A stretch of 64,000 nt of DNA from Rhodothermales bacterium (GTDB taxonomy: Bacteria; Bacteroidota; Rhodothermia; Rhodothermales; VXPQ01), in the NCBI GenBank assembly GCA_022825385.1, contig JAJDWX010000040.1, positions 1 through 64,000 on the forward strand, given 5' to 3'. How positions within the stretch are numbered: the stretch's first letter is position 1; each line of letters opens with the position of its first letter. Shown here piece after piece: positions 52,145 to 61,945 of this stretch. The notes under the pieces were generated by a model. It was not told where the DNA came from and ran no database searches. It saw only the letters and a list, made by a program, of their open reading frames with translations. The translations under genes and the position numbers were made by a program.

Positions 52145-53326
52145 TCACTCCACCGCGGCAATCAGAAAAAATTTCTTGCCCGCCATCTGCTTGACCACGC
52201 CTTTCAGTTCCAGGCCGAGCAAGCGCGCAAGGGCCGCGGCCGGGTCCATCTTCGCAGTCAGGCACAACGTATTGATGTGCAACGGTTCCGCCGAGGCGGC
52301 AAGGGCCCGGCACAAAATCTTCTCCTCCGGATCCAGCGCCGGCGCCGGCTTTGCGGGCGCAGACGCCGCTCCCGGCGCAATCCCCAGTTCTTCCAGAATA
52401 TCTTCCACCCGCTGAACGAGTTTGGCCTCGCCCTTCTGGATCAGCCTGTGTACGCCCTCGCTGGACGGATTGTGCACGCTGCCCGGCACGGCGAACACTT
52501 CCCGGTTCTGCTCCAGCGCAAGGCGGGCCGTAATCAACGCGCCGCCCTCTTCATGGGCTTCCACGATCAGCGCGCCCAGGGCAAGCCCGCTCACGATCCG
52601 GTTTCGGCGCGGAAAATGCGGCCCGTCCGGCGGCGCGCCCAGGGGGTATTCGGACAACAAGGCGCCCGTGGCGATCAGGTCTTCGGCAAGACGCCGATGC
52701 CGCGCCGGATACACCCGGTCGATGCCCGAACCCAGCACGGCGATCGTGCGCCCGCCCGCATCCAGCGCCGCCTGATGCGCCGCCGCATCCACGCCATAAG
52801 CCAAACCGCTCACAATCGAAAATCCCTCCCGAACCAGCGCCTCGGTCAACTCGCCCGTCACGCGCAAGCCGTACGGCGACATGCGCCGCGTTCCCACCAC
52901 AGCCAACGCGCGCATGGGGCCCTCTGCGAACGGCAAACGCCCCCGCATCCACAAAAACGCAGGCGGATCGTCTATCTGGCGCAGTAAAAAAGGGTAATTC
53001 GCATCCCCAAGGGCCACCATCTCCGCGCCAATCTCTTCGGCGAGCGCAAACTGCTTCTCGACCGCTTCTCCGCAGTCGGCGGCGGCAATCTGCGTCGCCA
53101 AATCCCGTCCGACGCCCGGAACGGACGCAATCGCCGCCGCCGAAGCGCCCAGCGCGGCCTGCGCCGACCCCATTCGCGACATAAGGGCCCGCAGGCGCCC
53201 CGAACCCACGCCCGACACCAGCGAAAGCGCCACCATCGCCCGCCGTTCCGCACGATCCAGCGCATCCGGCGTCGCCCTGCCGCCTTTGGCCCCCGCGGGC
53301 CGCTGTTTGGCCGTATTCTCCATCAT
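52145..53326 (-). CDS. dprA: DNA-processing protein DprA
   Basis: Loads RecA on incoming single-stranded DNA during natural transformation. The 393-aa product has an N-terminal HhH/SAM-like region, the Rossmann fold core (AVVGTRRMSPYG, SGLAYGVDAAAHQAAL, VLGSGIDRVYPARHR, EYPLGAPPDGPHFPRRNRI) and a C-terminal winged-helix DprA domain. The start is the first of two ATGs (53326, 53323), overlapping the obg stop as ATGA. A frame open to 54013 antiphase through obg is rejected. It is the only competence-related gene seen besides the ComEC-like MBL in the adjacent island, which is separate and unlikely to act with it. Confidence 0.95.
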   Translation of the reverse strand: MMENTAKQRPAGAKGGRATPDALDRAERRAMVALSLVSGVGSGRLRALMSRMGSAQAALGASAAAIASVPGVGRDLATQIAAADCGEAVEKQFALAEEIGAEMVALGDANYPFLLRQIDDPPAFLWMRGRLPFAEGPMRALAVVGTRRMSPYGLRVTGELTEALVREGFSIVSGLAYGVDAAAHQAALDAGGRTIAVLGSGIDRVYPARHRRLAEDLIATGALLSEYPLGAPPDGPHFPRRNRIVSGLALGALIVEAHEEGGALITARLALEQNREVFAVPGSVHNPSSEGVHRLIQKGEAKLVQRVEDILEELGIAPGAASAPAKPAPALDPEEKILCRALAASAEPLHINTLCLTAKMDPAAALARLLGLELKGVVKQMAGKKFFLIAAVE

Positions 53327-54336
53327 GGCGCGCCTCTTCGGCTCTGGCGGACCGCCTCCCAAAGCCGCCGTTTCAGCGCAGGCAAACCAAAACCCGCCAC
53401 CGAACTGACAGGCAACGGCGCTACGCCTTCGGGAAACGCCTCTGCGACGATATCCGATGCGATATCCCGCTCCTCGGGAGGCAACAAATCGGTTTTCGAC
53501 AACGCGACGACGCGGGGTTTGGCGAGCAAGGCGGGGTCGTAGGCGGCAAGTTCCTGCAGCAAAACTTCGTACTCCCCTCTCAGATCCTTCGAATCGATGG
53601 GAATGAGCAACAGGAGCGCCGCATTGCGCGCAATATGGCGCAAAAACCGGATACCCAGTCCTTTGCCTTCGTGCGCGCCCTCGATAATGCCCGGAATATC
53701 CGCAATCACGAACGACTGATACTCCTCGACCCGCACGACGCCCAGCGAAGGTTTGAGCGTCGTAAAAGGATAATCCGCCACTTTCGGCTTCGCTGCCGAC
53801 AACACGGAAACCAGCATGCTCTTGCCCGCATTCGGAAAGCCCACGACGCCCACGTCGGCCAGCAAGCGGAGTTCGAGCGCAAGGTTCCGCTCTACCCCCT
53901 CTTCTCCCGGCTGGGCGTGCCGGGGCGCCCGGTTCGTCGGCGACCGAAAAAACGCATTCCCCCTGCCGCCTCGCCCGCCCGTCGCCAGCGCCAGCCGCTC
54001 GCCCGCTTCGCACACCTCGCCCAGTATTTTCCCGGAATCGCGCTGTTTGACGATGGTGCCAAGCGGTACGCGCAGCACAATATCCTGACCGGAGCGCCCG
54101 GTTCGGTTGTTTCCGGCGCCCGCCTCGCCGTTTTCGGCGAAGTGGTGCCGGTTGTAGCGCAAATCGAGCAGGGTGTACAGATTGCTGTCCCCTTCGAGCA
54201 ATACAGAGCCTCCGCGCCCGCCGTCTCCCCCTGCGGGACCGCCGTTCGGTTCGTATTTTTCCCTACGGAAGGCAACGGCTCCCGCCCCCCCGCGTCCGCT
54301 CCGAACGGTGATCGTTACGTAATCGACAAAGTCCAT
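53323..54336 (-). CDS. obgE: GTPase Obg (CgtA)
   Basis: Essential ribosome-associated GTPase. The 337-aa product has the glycine-rich Obg fold (RSGRGGAGAVAFRREKYEPN, GGDGGRGGSVLLE), then the G domain: GFPNAGKSML (G1), DIPGIIEGAHEGKGLG (G3) and SKTDLL (G4). The OCT domain of some longer Obg proteins is absent. It is the upstream gene of obg-dprA (4-bp overlap) and is divergent from rnhA with 138 bp between the starts. Confidence 0.96.
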   Translation of the reverse strand: MDFVDYVTITVRSGRGGAGAVAFRREKYEPNGGPAGGDGGRGGSVLLEGDSNLYTLLDLRYNRHHFAENGEAGAGNNRTGRSGQDIVLRVPLGTIVKQRDSGKILGEVCEAGERLALATGGRGGRGNAFFRSPTNRAPRHAQPGEEGVERNLALELRLLADVGVVGFPNAGKSMLVSVLSAAKPKVADYPFTTLKPSLGVVRVEEYQSFVIADIPGIIEGAHEGKGLGIRFLRHIARNAALLLLIPIDSKDLRGEYEVLLQELAAYDPALLAKPRVVALSKTDLLPPEERDIASDIVAEAFPEGVAPLPVSSVAGFGLPALKRRLWEAVRQSRRGAP

Positions 54337-54474
54337 AATTGTGCGCGCGTATGCGTATACTTCGCTGCCAACGCTTTCGTACCGGATTCATGCGGCGACG
54401 GTTCTGTCTCCGTATCCTCGCAGGCCTTTACGCTTTGCAGACTTACCCAGAGTATCCCCTATAGACACTTGATT

Positions 54475-54933
54475 TTGCAAAACATAACCATCTATACGGA
54501 CGGCGCGTGCAGCGGAAACCCCGGCCCCGGCGGCTGGGCCGCTTTGCTTATGCACGAATCGCGCCGCAAGCAACTAAGCGGCGGGGCGTCGCGCACCACC
54601 AACAACCGCATGGAACTGACGGCGGCGCTCGAGGCGCTTCGACATCTTCGCACACCCTGCAAGGTGCGGCTCCACACGGACAGCGCCTATCTGGCGAATG
54701 CCTTCAACCAGAACTGGCTCCGCGGCTGGCAACGCAACGGATGGAAAACGGCGGGCAAAAAACCCGTAGAAAATCGGGATTTGTGGGAGGCGTTGCTTGC
54801 AGAAAGCGCCCGGCATCGCATAACATGGATCAAGGTCAAGGGGCATGCGGACAACGAATTCAATAACCTGGCCGACGCCGCGGCGGTAGCCGCCATGCAG
54901 GAATACAAACGTCCGCAAGATAGCGAAGCCTGA
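54475..54933 (+). CDS. rnhA: Ribonuclease HI
   Basis: Degrades RNA in RNA-DNA hybrids. Translation from TTG at 54475 gives 152 aa beginning MQNITIYTDGACSGNPGPGG, the normal RNase HI N-terminus and length. No ATG exists close upstream; another in-frame TTG is at 54469. The catalytic acids are present: Asp in YTDGAC, Glu in NRMELTAALEAL, Asp in HTDSAYLANA, and the last Asp within KGHADNEFNNLAD. The frame is open long before the start, which is coincidental GC-rich readthrough over obg. Convergent with purS. Confidence 0.92.
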   Translation: MQNITIYTDGACSGNPGPGGWAALLMHESRRKQLSGGASRTTNNRMELTAALEALRHLRTPCKVRLHTDSAYLANAFNQNWLRGWQRNGWKTAGKKPVENRDLWEALLAESARHRITWIKVKGHADNEFNNLADAAAVAAMQEYKRPQDSEA

Positions 54934-55007
54934 TCCGACGACAGGCCGCCCCGCGCCCGCCTTCCGCCCAAGCGAAGCCAGCGGCCCATGGTTTGCGCCG
55001 CTTCCTG

Positions 55008-55259
55008 TTATTGTATTTTTTTCACGGAAATTTCAAAATCCTCCATCACAGGATTGGCCAGGAGCCGTTCGCAGGCCGCGCGCGCCGCGCGTTCGGCTGC
55101 TTCCTCCGTACGTTCGTCGATCCACATCTCCACGAACTTCCCGATACGCACCCGCTCCACCCTGTCGAAACCAAGGTTTTCAAGCGCATGGCGGGTTGTT
55201 TTTCCCTGAGGGTCCAGAATGGAGGGGCGCAAGGTAACGCGGACGCTGGCTTTATACAT
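55008..55259 (-). CDS. purS: Phosphoribosylformylglycinamidine synthase subunit PurS
   Basis: Small subunit that joins PurL and PurQ in the fourth step of purine synthesis; organisms with PurS have the split enzyme. The 83-aa product begins MYKASVRVTLRPSILDPQGK and includes ALENLGFDRVERVRIGKF, both diagnostic. The ATG at 55259 is fixed by family length; a longer open frame runs antiphase through pssA. purL and purQ are not in the window. It lies 77 bp after pssA, same strand. Confidence 0.95.
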   Translation of the reverse strand: MYKASVRVTLRPSILDPQGKTTRHALENLGFDRVERVRIGKFVEMWIDERTEEAAERAARAACERLLANPVMEDFEISVKKIQ

Positions 55260-55336
55260 GGCATTGCGAAACGATAAAACAAAGGGCATACATTCCCGTC
55301 GGCGGGGCAAGCCCCAAGATACGCCATGCGCCGCTC

Positions 55337-56107
55337 TCACGCTCCCCTTTTGTCCCGCTCCGCAGGCAATCCGTTGAAAAGCGAATACACCGCGTAGCAT
55401 ACGTTGATCGACACGTAGCTGGCGAGCGCCGCAAGCAAGCCGATCTGCTGCAAGAAAATAATCAGCAGCAGGCCGATTCCGTACAACGTCGCCTTGCGCG
55501 GATGATTCCGAATGTACGCGCGGGAAGGCCGGGGCAGCGCGTCGAATTTGATCGTGGAGATCATCAGCATCGACAAACCGATCGACAAGGGAATGAAAAC
55601 CGGCAGTCCGCCCGGGCTGAAGGGACGAAACCAGCCCGCCTCGTCGAAATTGAGAATGAAGGCCACGATAACCGCCGCCATGGCGGGCGTAGGCAACCCC
55701 CTGAAATAATCCCGCTTCTCGCCGTCGAACCGGACATTGAACCGGGCGAGGCGGACAGCCCCGCAAATGGTTGGCAAGGCCGAAACCATCAGGCCCACAA
55801 CGCCATATTCCTGCAAGCCGAACACGTAGATCAGGGCAGAGGGCGCCACGCCGAACGACACCATGTCGGAAAGCGAATCCAGTTCGACGCCAAACAGGGT
55901 CATGCTGTCCGTAAGGCGGGCCATCATGCCGTCGAACGCATCGAACAGTCCGGCCAGCACGATCAGCCAGCAGGCGTAATCGAACCGTCCCTCGATCGTC
56001 TGCACGATGGCCAGATACCCGGACAACAGGTTCATCAGGGTAAAAAACGAGGGCACGACGGCGCGGGGCAGCCCTTTTCGTCTTTCGTCGGAATCGCCGT
56101 TCGTCAT
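55337..56107 (-). CDS. pssA: CDP-diacylglycerol--serine O-phosphatidyltransferase
   Basis: Makes phosphatidylserine, precursor of phosphatidylethanolamine, in the inner membrane. The 256-aa polytopic protein contains the CDP-alcohol phosphotransferase motif as DGMMARLTDSMTLFGVELD followed by SLSD (the DGxxAR...G...D...D pattern complete). The ATG at 56107 overlaps the stop of psd (ATGA). The pairing psd-pssA encodes both steps of the pathway, with psd first. Confidence 0.95.
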   Translation of the reverse strand: MTNGDSDERRKGLPRAVVPSFFTLMNLLSGYLAIVQTIEGRFDYACWLIVLAGLFDAFDGMMARLTDSMTLFGVELDSLSDMVSFGVAPSALIYVFGLQEYGVVGLMVSALPTICGAVRLARFNVRFDGEKRDYFRGLPTPAMAAVIVAFILNFDEAGWFRPFSPGGLPVFIPLSIGLSMLMISTIKFDALPRPSRAYIRNHPRKATLYGIGLLLIIFLQQIGLLAALASYVSINVCYAVYSLFNGLPAERDKRGA

Positions 56108-56775
56108 GGCTTGCGGTCCGCAACCGGAAAATGTCCAAGCATCGTTTCTCCCGCGCGCACCCGGTCCCCGACGGATACGTCCAGCACGACGTCCCCCGGC
56201 ACGAATACATCCATTCTCGACCCGAATTTTATGATCCCGAAACGCTGTCCGGCCTCCACCCGATCTCCCTTCTTTACGCGATACGCAATACGGCGGGCCA
56301 CGGCGCCGGCGATCTGCCGAAAAAGCACGCGCCGCCCGGACGGATGCCGCAGGCCGATCTCCGAACGCTCGTTTCGTTCGCTTGCCTCCGGGCGCCACGC
56401 GGCAAGCCAGTCGCCCGGAATATACGCTACATGCTCCACCACGCCGGACGCCGGAATGCGATTCACGTGCACGTCGAACAGGGAAAGAAAGATAGAAACC
56501 TTTTGCGCCTCGCTCCCCACGTACGGCGGCCCAGGCGCCTCATGCTCCACAAGCACCACCTTGCCGTCCGCAGGCGCCAGCACCATCCGGTCGGCGTCCG
56601 GCGGAGGCGTACGGACCGGGTCGCGAAAGAAAAGCAGCGCGCCGCCGCCAAGGCCCGCCGCCGCCGCGAAAAAGAGCGCGCTCCAGGGCCATGGCAAGAA
56701 CAACCCGACGCCCCCAAGCGCCGCCGACAGCGCCAGCGCAACGCCTGCGATACCGTATCCTTCGCGGGCAATCAC
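56104..56775 (-). CDS. psd: Phosphatidylserine decarboxylase proenzyme
   Basis: Converts phosphatidylserine to phosphatidylethanolamine. The 223-aa short-form proenzyme has two N-terminal membrane segments (about residues 9-52), the LSLFDVHVNRIPASG motif, and the self-cleavage site IIKFGSRMDVFVP, where the Ser becomes the pyruvoyl group. The start codon is GTG at 56775 (MIAREGYG). It begins 10 bp after carB's stop and overlaps pssA by 4 bp, so it is cotranscribed with both. Confidence 0.94.
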   Translation of the reverse strand: MIAREGYGIAGVALALSAALGGVGLFLPWPWSALFFAAAAGLGGGALLFFRDPVRTPPPDADRMVLAPADGKVVLVEHEAPGPPYVGSEAQKVSIFLSLFDVHVNRIPASGVVEHVAYIPGDWLAAWRPEASERNERSEIGLRHPSGRRVLFRQIAGAVARRIAYRVKKGDRVEAGQRFGIIKFGSRMDVFVPGDVVLDVSVGDRVRAGETMLGHFPVADRKP

Positions 56776-56785
56776 GCAAGCCTCC

Positions 56786-59614
56786 CTATCGGCTCAGGTA
56801 GAGATTGCGCATTTCGTACGGGCGCTGAAAATGCTCGTCGGTGAGCGCGTCCACAAAGGCGATCGCTTCGCCGGTGGATTTCATTTCGGGACCCAGTTCT
56901 TTCGGCACTTCGGGGAATTTGTCCCAGGAAAACACGGGTTCCTTGATCGCAAATCCCTCCAGGCTCGACGCAAGCCGCCCCGCCTTCCGGAAATCAGCCA
57001 GTTTCTGACCCAGCATCACTTTGGTGGCGATATCGGACACGGGGATCCCCGTCGCCTTCGCCACGAACGGCACGGTCCGCGACGCCCTCGGATTGGCCTC
57101 GATGCAATACACAATCCCGTCCTTGACGGCAAACTGCACATTCATCAACCCGATAATGTCCAGCCGGTCGGCGATATCCCGCGCATACGTCCGCACCGTC
57201 TGCAAAATTTCCTCCGGCAGGGAGAACGGAGGCAGCACCGCCGTCGAATCGCCGCTATGCACTCCCGCCGGCTCGATATGCTGCATGACGCCCGCTATCC
57301 ACGTCTCCTCCCCGTCTCGCACGACGTCCACATCCATTTCGATGGCGTTCTCCAGAAACAGGTCGAGCAGCACATGATTTTCCGGGAAAAGGGTCCATAT
57401 TTTTTTGGTGTAATGCTGGACTTCTTCCTTGTTGATCGCAATGCGCATCCCCTGCCCGCCCAGCACGTAACTCGGGCGAATCAGAATAGGATACCCGATG
57501 CGCTCGGCGGTGGCCACCGCCTCCTGCACCGTCACCGCCATGCCATAGGGCGGAAACGGTATCTCCAGTTCCCGGAGCAAATGCGAGAATTTGCCCCGGC
57601 TCTCCGCCAGGTCCATCATTTCGTACGACGTGCCGAAAATCCGAATGCCGTGCTCGTGTATTTTTTCCGCAATTTTCAACGCCGTCTGCCCCCCCAGCTG
57701 CACGATAACCCCCTCCGGGCGCTCGTGCTCGACGATATCAAGGACCCGTTCCCAGTACACCGGCTCGAAATACAACTTGTCCGCAATATCGAAATCCGTG
57801 GAAACGGTCTCCGGGTTGCAGTTGATCATAATGGCTTCGTAGCCGCTGTCCCGCACCGCGTTCACGCCATGCACGCAGGAATAATCGAATTCGATGCCCT
57901 GCCCGATGCGATTCGGCCCGCTCCCCAAAATGATCACCTTCTTGCGATCAGACGCCTCGCTTTCGTTGCCTTCTTCGTACGAAGAATAAAAATAGGGCGT
58001 TTCCGCAGGAAATTCGCCCGCGCAGGTATCGACCACCTGATACGAAGGGATCACGCCCAGCGCCTTGCGGCGCGCCCGAACCTGCGCCTCGGTCGCGTCT
58101 TCGTTCAGCAAGTACGCAATCTGTACGTCGGAAAAGCCGTACTGCTTCGCCCGCTTCATGAATTCGGCGTCCATCTCCTGCAAGGTTCGCTCGCCGATCT
58201 CTCCCTCCAGCCGCACGATATCCCGAATCTGATACAGAAACCACGGATCAACCTTGGACACGTCCGCAATCTCCTCTACGGACGCGCCCAGTTTGAAGGC
58301 GTTGCGAATCTGGAGCGTCCGGTCCCACAGCGGCCTGGCCAAACGCTCGCGCACTTCCGCAGGGGGGGCGTCCTCCCGGTCGCCGCCCAGGCCGTTGTAG
58401 CCGATTTCCAGGCTTTGCCAGGCTTTTTGCAAACTCTCCGCAAAGGTCCGCCCGATGGCCATGACTTCGCCCACCGCCTTCATCTGGGTCGTAAGCTCCT
58501 CGTCCACCCCTTCGAACTTGTCGAAGTTGAAACGCGGAATCTTGGTCACTACGTAATCTATGGCCGGTTCGAAACAAGCGCTCGTGTCGCCCGTGATCTC
58601 GTTTGGCAACTCGTCCAGCGTATACCCCGCCGCCAGCCGCGCCGCCACCTTCGCAATGGGGTATCCCGTCGCTTTCGAAGCCAGCGCGGACGACCGCGAT
58701 ACGCGCGGATTGATTTCTATGACGATCATCCGGCTGCCGGACGGATCGAAGGCGAACTGGATATTGCATCCCCCGGCAAAGGTGCCTATCGACCGCATGG
58801 CGCGAATCGCCGCGTCCCGCATCCCCTGATACTGCTTGTCCGTAAGGGTCTGCGCAGGCGCCACCGTCACGGAATCGCCGGTATGCACGCCCATGGGGTC
58901 CACATTCTCGATGGGACACACGATAATGACGTTGTCGTTGGCGTCCCGGAGCAGCTCCAGTTCGTATTCTTTCCAGCCGAACAGGCACTCCTCGATAAGC
59001 ACCTCGTGCACCGGAGACATCTCCAGCCCCCGCGTAACTTTGCGGTCGAATTCCTCATGCGTCCATACGATGCCTCCTCCAGATCCGCCCAATGTGTACG
59101 ACGGACGAATCACGACGGGAAGCTCCCCGATTTCCTGCGCGATTTCCTTGGCTTCGAGCAAACTTTTCGCCACGCGGCTGCGCGCCTGATCAATCCCGAT
59201 GCGCTCCATCAGGTCGCGAAACGCTTGCCGATCTTCCGTAATCTGTATGGCGTCGATATCCACCCCGATCACCTCCACGCCCTGCGCTTCCCAGAATCCC
59301 TCGTCCTGAAGCGCGCCGGCAAGGTTCAGCGCAGTTTGTCCGCCCATCGTGGGCAACACCGCGTCCGGCTTCTCTATATCGACGATTTCCCGAATGGAGG
59401 CGGGCGTCAAATCCTTCAAATAAATCTTGTCCGCCGTCAACCGGTCCGTCATGATGGTGGCCGGATTCGAATTGATCAGGACCACCTCGTACCCTTCCTT
59501 GCGGAGCGCGCGCGCCGCCTGCGTGCCGGAATAGTCGAATTCGCACGCCTGACCGATGACGATAGGCCCGCTTCCGATCAGCAAAATCCGGTGAATGTCT
59601 TCGCGTTTGGGCAT
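56786..59614 (-). CDS. carB: Carbamoyl-phosphate synthase large subunit (short form)
   Basis: Synthesises carbamoyl phosphate for pyrimidines and arginine, using ammonia from CarA. The 942-aa product has both ATP-grasp halves: [37 protein letters not shown] and [11 protein letters not shown] in the first; [19 protein letters not shown] and [14 protein letters not shown] in the second. E. coli CarB has about 1073 residues; the roughly 130-residue MGS-like allosteric domain is missing, and the protein ends at [20 protein letters not shown] plus a short tail. This matches the short CarB of Bacteroidota, so UMP/ornithine control must differ. It is 46 bp downstream of carA. Confidence 0.95.
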   Translation of the reverse strand: MPKREDIHRILLIGSGPIVIGQACEFDYSGTQAARALRKEGYEVVLINSNPATIMTDRLTADKIYLKDLTPASIREIVDIEKPDAVLPTMGGQTALNLAGALQDEGFWEAQGVEVIGVDIDAIQITEDRQAFRDLMERIGIDQARSRVAKSLLEAKEIAQEIGELPVVIRPSYTLGGSGGGIVWTHEEFDRKVTRGLEMSPVHEVLIEECLFGWKEYELELLRDANDNVIIVCPIENVDPMGVHTGDSVTVAPAQTLTDKQYQGMRDAAIRAMRSIGTFAGGCNIQFAFDPSGSRMIVIEINPRVSRSSALASKATGYPIAKVAARLAAGYTLDELPNEITGDTSACFEPAIDYVVTKIPRFNFDKFEGVDEELTTQMKAVGEVMAIGRTFAESLQKAWQSLEIGYNGLGGDREDAPPAEVRERLARPLWDRTLQIRNAFKLGASVEEIADVSKVDPWFLYQIRDIVRLEGEIGERTLQEMDAEFMKRAKQYGFSDVQIAYLLNEDATEAQVRARRKALGVIPSYQVVDTCAGEFPAETPYFYSSYEEGNESEASDRKKVIILGSGPNRIGQGIEFDYSCVHGVNAVRDSGYEAIMINCNPETVSTDFDIADKLYFEPVYWERVLDIVEHERPEGVIVQLGGQTALKIAEKIHEHGIRIFGTSYEMMDLAESRGKFSHLLRELEIPFPPYGMAVTVQEAVATAERIGYPILIRPSYVLGGQGMRIAINKEEVQHYTKKIWTLFPENHVLLDLFLENAIEMDVDVVRDGEETWIAGVMQHIEPAGVHSGDSTAVLPPFSLPEEILQTVRTYARDIADRLDIIGLMNVQFAVKDGIVYCIEANPRASRTVPFVAKATGIPVSDIATKVMLGQKLADFRKAGRLASSLEGFAIKEPVFSWDKFPEVPKELGPEMKSTGEAIAFVDALTDEHFQRPYEMRNLYLSR

Positions 59615-59660
59615 GGCGTCCCCTGTGAAACGATTTTTGCGAGGATACTGCGCGGCGCGC

Positions 59661-60803
59661 TCAGGCCGTGACTTTTTTCTTGTTCCGCGCCGATGCGCGC
59701 CGATACGCTTCCACTTCCTTGAAAAACCGATCGAACAGGTACTGGCTGTCGTGCGGTCCCGGCGACGCTTCCGGATGATACTGCACGGAAAAGGCCGCGC
59801 GATCCCTGAAACGCAGCCCTTCCACCGTCTGATCGTTCAAATTCCGATGCGTCACCTCGGCGACTTTCGCCCCGATGGATTCTTCCTGGACTGCGAACCC
59901 GTGGTTCTGCGTCGTGACCTCCACATGGCCGGTGCCCAGATTCTGCACCGGCTGGTTGGCCCCCCGGTGTCCGACGAACATTTTGTACACCTTGCACCCG
60001 GAAGCCAGCGCCATAAGTTGATGCCCCAGACAGATTCCGAACAGCGGGATATCCGTTCGGAACGCTTCCCGAACCGTTTCTATCGCCTGGGGCATGGCCC
60101 GCGGATCGCCTGGGCCGTTCGAAAAAAAGAGCCCGTCCGGCTCCCAGGCAAACACCTGTTCGAGCGACGCGGAAGCGGGGAAAAGGCGCACGGCGCAGCC
60201 CTGCGCCTCGAACGACCGAAGGATGTTGCGCTTCACGCCGTAGTCGAACACCGCAATGCGCGGGCCGTCTCCCGCATGCCAATCCTCCGCCGCGTCCATC
60301 GTCACCCGGGACGCCAGTTCGAGCCCATCCATGGAAGGCCAGTTGCGCGCTTTCTCGATCAGCCGGTCGTCGTCCAGGTCCACCGACGAAATCACGGCGT
60401 TCATAACGCCCTGCGTACGGATATGGCGCACCAGCCGACGGGTATCCACGCCGCTGACGCCCACCAATTCGTGCCGCTTCATAAAATGGTCCAGCGACTC
60501 GTCCGCCTGCAAGTTGGAGTACTCCGCGGCGAACTGACGCACCACGAAGCCCGCCACCATGGGCGCGACCGCCTCCATATCGATATCCATGGCCCCGTAG
60601 TTCCCGATGTGCGGGTAGGTCATCATCATGATCTGCCCGTGATAGGACGGATCCGTCATGATCTCCTGATACCCTGTCATGCTGGTGTTAAAACAGAGTT
60701 CGCCGCCCGTTTCGCCCGGATGGCCAATGGCGTATCCCTTCACGACGATTCCGTCTGCCAGGGCCAGCTTGCACGGAGAACCATTCGTCGACGTTTGTTG
60801 CAT
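59661..60803 (-). CDS. carA: Carbamoyl-phosphate synthase small subunit
   Basis: Glutamine amidotransferase subunit feeding CarB. The 380-aa product has the CPSase N-terminal domain ([20 protein letters not shown]) and a class I GATase domain with the catalytic Cys in [13 protein letters not shown] and the His/Glu pair in [11 protein letters not shown]. The ATG at 60803 has GGAG about 11 bases upstream; the frame also has a TTG five codons earlier. First gene of the run carA-carB-psd-pssA-purS. Confidence 0.95.
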   Translation of the reverse strand: MQQTSTNGSPCKLALADGIVVKGYAIGHPGETGGELCFNTSMTGYQEIMTDPSYHGQIMMMTYPHIGNYGAMDIDMEAVAPMVAGFVVRQFAAEYSNLQADESLDHFMKRHELVGVSGVDTRRLVRHIRTQGVMNAVISSVDLDDDRLIEKARNWPSMDGLELASRVTMDAAEDWHAGDGPRIAVFDYGVKRNILRSFEAQGCAVRLFPASASLEQVFAWEPDGLFFSNGPGDPRAMPQAIETVREAFRTDIPLFGICLGHQLMALASGCKVYKMFVGHRGANQPVQNLGTGHVEVTTQNHGFAVQEESIGAKVAEVTHRNLNDQTVEGLRFRDRAAFSVQYHPEASPGPHDSQYLFDRFFKEVEAYRRASARNKKKVTA

Positions 60804-60842
60804 AGGAGTTATCTCCAATCGAATCGTAAGCGCATTCTTGTT

Positions 60843-60860
60843 AAATTAGGACAAATTAGG
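60843..60860. promoter_or_regulatory. Direct repeat upstream of carA
   Basis: Two copies of AAATTAGG (60843-60850 and 60853-60860) with a 10-bp period, about 40 bp before the carA start, in the 193-bp gap shared with the divergent TonB gene. An AT-rich phased pair in a GC-rich region could be promoter or operator sequence; no known regulator site was recognised. Confidence 0.35.
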
Positions 60861-60996
60861 CATTTTTGCGCCCGGTCTCAATATCTTCACAGTCTTTTTG
60901 AAGTAAAAGCCGTCCGGGGCTTCATTCCGGGCCGCCGCCGCTCGGCGAACCCTTCCCCGCAAGGCGGGTTCAAATAAAAAACCCAGGCGCCCGTCG

Positions 60997-61674
60997 ATGC
61001 CGCGTTCCGATCCGCACCATATCGCGACCCATCGCACCCGCTTTCTGGCGTGCCTCGCCGCGGCGCTGGCCCTCGTCATCGGCGCCGTCCGCTTCTGGCC
61101 CCTCCGCGAAACCGCCCCCGAACGGCCCGCAACCTGGCGGACGAACGACGCCGAACGCATTGCGATAGAGGAAATCCAGCCCACGCGACACGCCGCGGCG
61201 GCCCCGGCTCCGCCCGCCCCGCTGGTGCCCGTACTGGTTCCGGACGACGAATACCTTGCCGAAGACGAGCTGGACTTTTCCGACAGCGCGCTTTCGCTCG
61301 AACCCGCAGAAGCGTCCCCGACCCGCGCTGGCGAACAGGCGGAAGCGACCGCGGGCGCCACGAGAGGACCGCGCATCGTGCGGGTAGCCACGCCCGAGTA
61401 CACGGAAGAAGCCCGGCGGAAACGGGTGCGGGCCAAACTGGTGGTAGAGGCGCTGGTGAACGCCCGGGGGCGCGTAGAGCAAGCCACGGTAACCGAACGA
61501 TTCCTGCTCGACGAAAACGGCGAAGTCAAGGAACCCGTCGATGCGCTTGGGCACGGCCTGGAGGAAGCCGCCATCGCGGCGGCCAGCCAGTATATGTACC
61601 GCCCCGCCCGCAAGAACGGCCAGGCGATAGCAAGCCGCGCCACCATCACGTTTACGCTTGGCGTCGAGCATTGA
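60997..61674 (+). CDS. TonB-family protein
   Basis: A 225-aa protein with a short cytoplasmic start, a membrane segment at about 16-34 (FLACLAAALALVIGAVRF), a Pro/Ala/Glu-rich periplasmic linker (APAPPAPLVPVLVP) and a C-terminal TonB domain: VATPEYTEEARRKRVRAKLV, VEALVNARGRVEQ, AAIAAASQYMYRPARKNGQA. It transmits proton-motive force to outer-membrane TonB-dependent receptors. No exbB/exbD or receptor is adjacent. Transcribed divergently from carA; convergent with the small gene at 61733. Confidence 0.9.
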   Translation: MPRSDPHHIATHRTRFLACLAAALALVIGAVRFWPLRETAPERPATWRTNDAERIAIEEIQPTRHAAAAPAPPAPLVPVLVPDDEYLAEDELDFSDSALSLEPAEASPTRAGEQAEATAGATRGPRIVRVATPEYTEEARRKRVRAKLVVEALVNARGRVEQATVTERFLLDENGEVKEPVDALGHGLEEAAIAAASQYMYRPARKNGQAIASRATITFTLGVEH

Positions 61675-61732
61675 CTGCGCAAACCTTTTCCATCATTTTC
61701 CACCCGGCGACCGGAAACGGCGGGATGCGCCG

Positions 61733-61945
61733 CTATACGTCTACGTAGTCCGCATCTTCCACCTGCTCGCCTCCGCGCGCGCTTTTTCGAGGCCGGGGTC
61801 CCGCCCATTGCCCGTCCTTGCGCGGGGGGCGGGGTGGTCGCGGCTGCTGGCCCGCCGCCAGACGCGCCAGCGCCCGCAAAAGCGTCCGCGCCATCCTGAA
61901 TACCGTGTAAACCAGTACGCAAAAAGCGAAGATTTTCAGGAGCAT
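61733..61945 (-). CDS. Small membrane protein (DUF4834-like)
   Basis: A 70-aa protein with one N-terminal membrane helix (LKIFAFCVLVYTVFRMARTL) and a Pro/Arg-rich tail ending in EDADYVDV. This short helix plus acidic DYV end resembles DUF4834-type proteins of Bacteroidota; the match is tentative. It overlaps the 3' end of folK by 10 bp on the same strand, which supports coexpression. Confidence 0.6.
   Translation of the reverse strand: MLLKIFAFCVLVYTVFRMARTLLRALARLAAGQQPRPPRPPRKDGQWAGPRPRKSARGGEQVEDADYVDV

Noticed and set aside
52145..54013. DprA frame extended by 229 codons upstream
   Set aside because: The extension runs antiphase through obg; DprA family length and the ATGA overlap support 53326.
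55502..59671. 1389-codon open frame on the plus strand opposite carB, psd and pssA
   Set aside because: It is antisense to three well-recognised genes, its translation is Arg/His-rich without domains, and it arises from GC-rich codon usage on the opposite strand.
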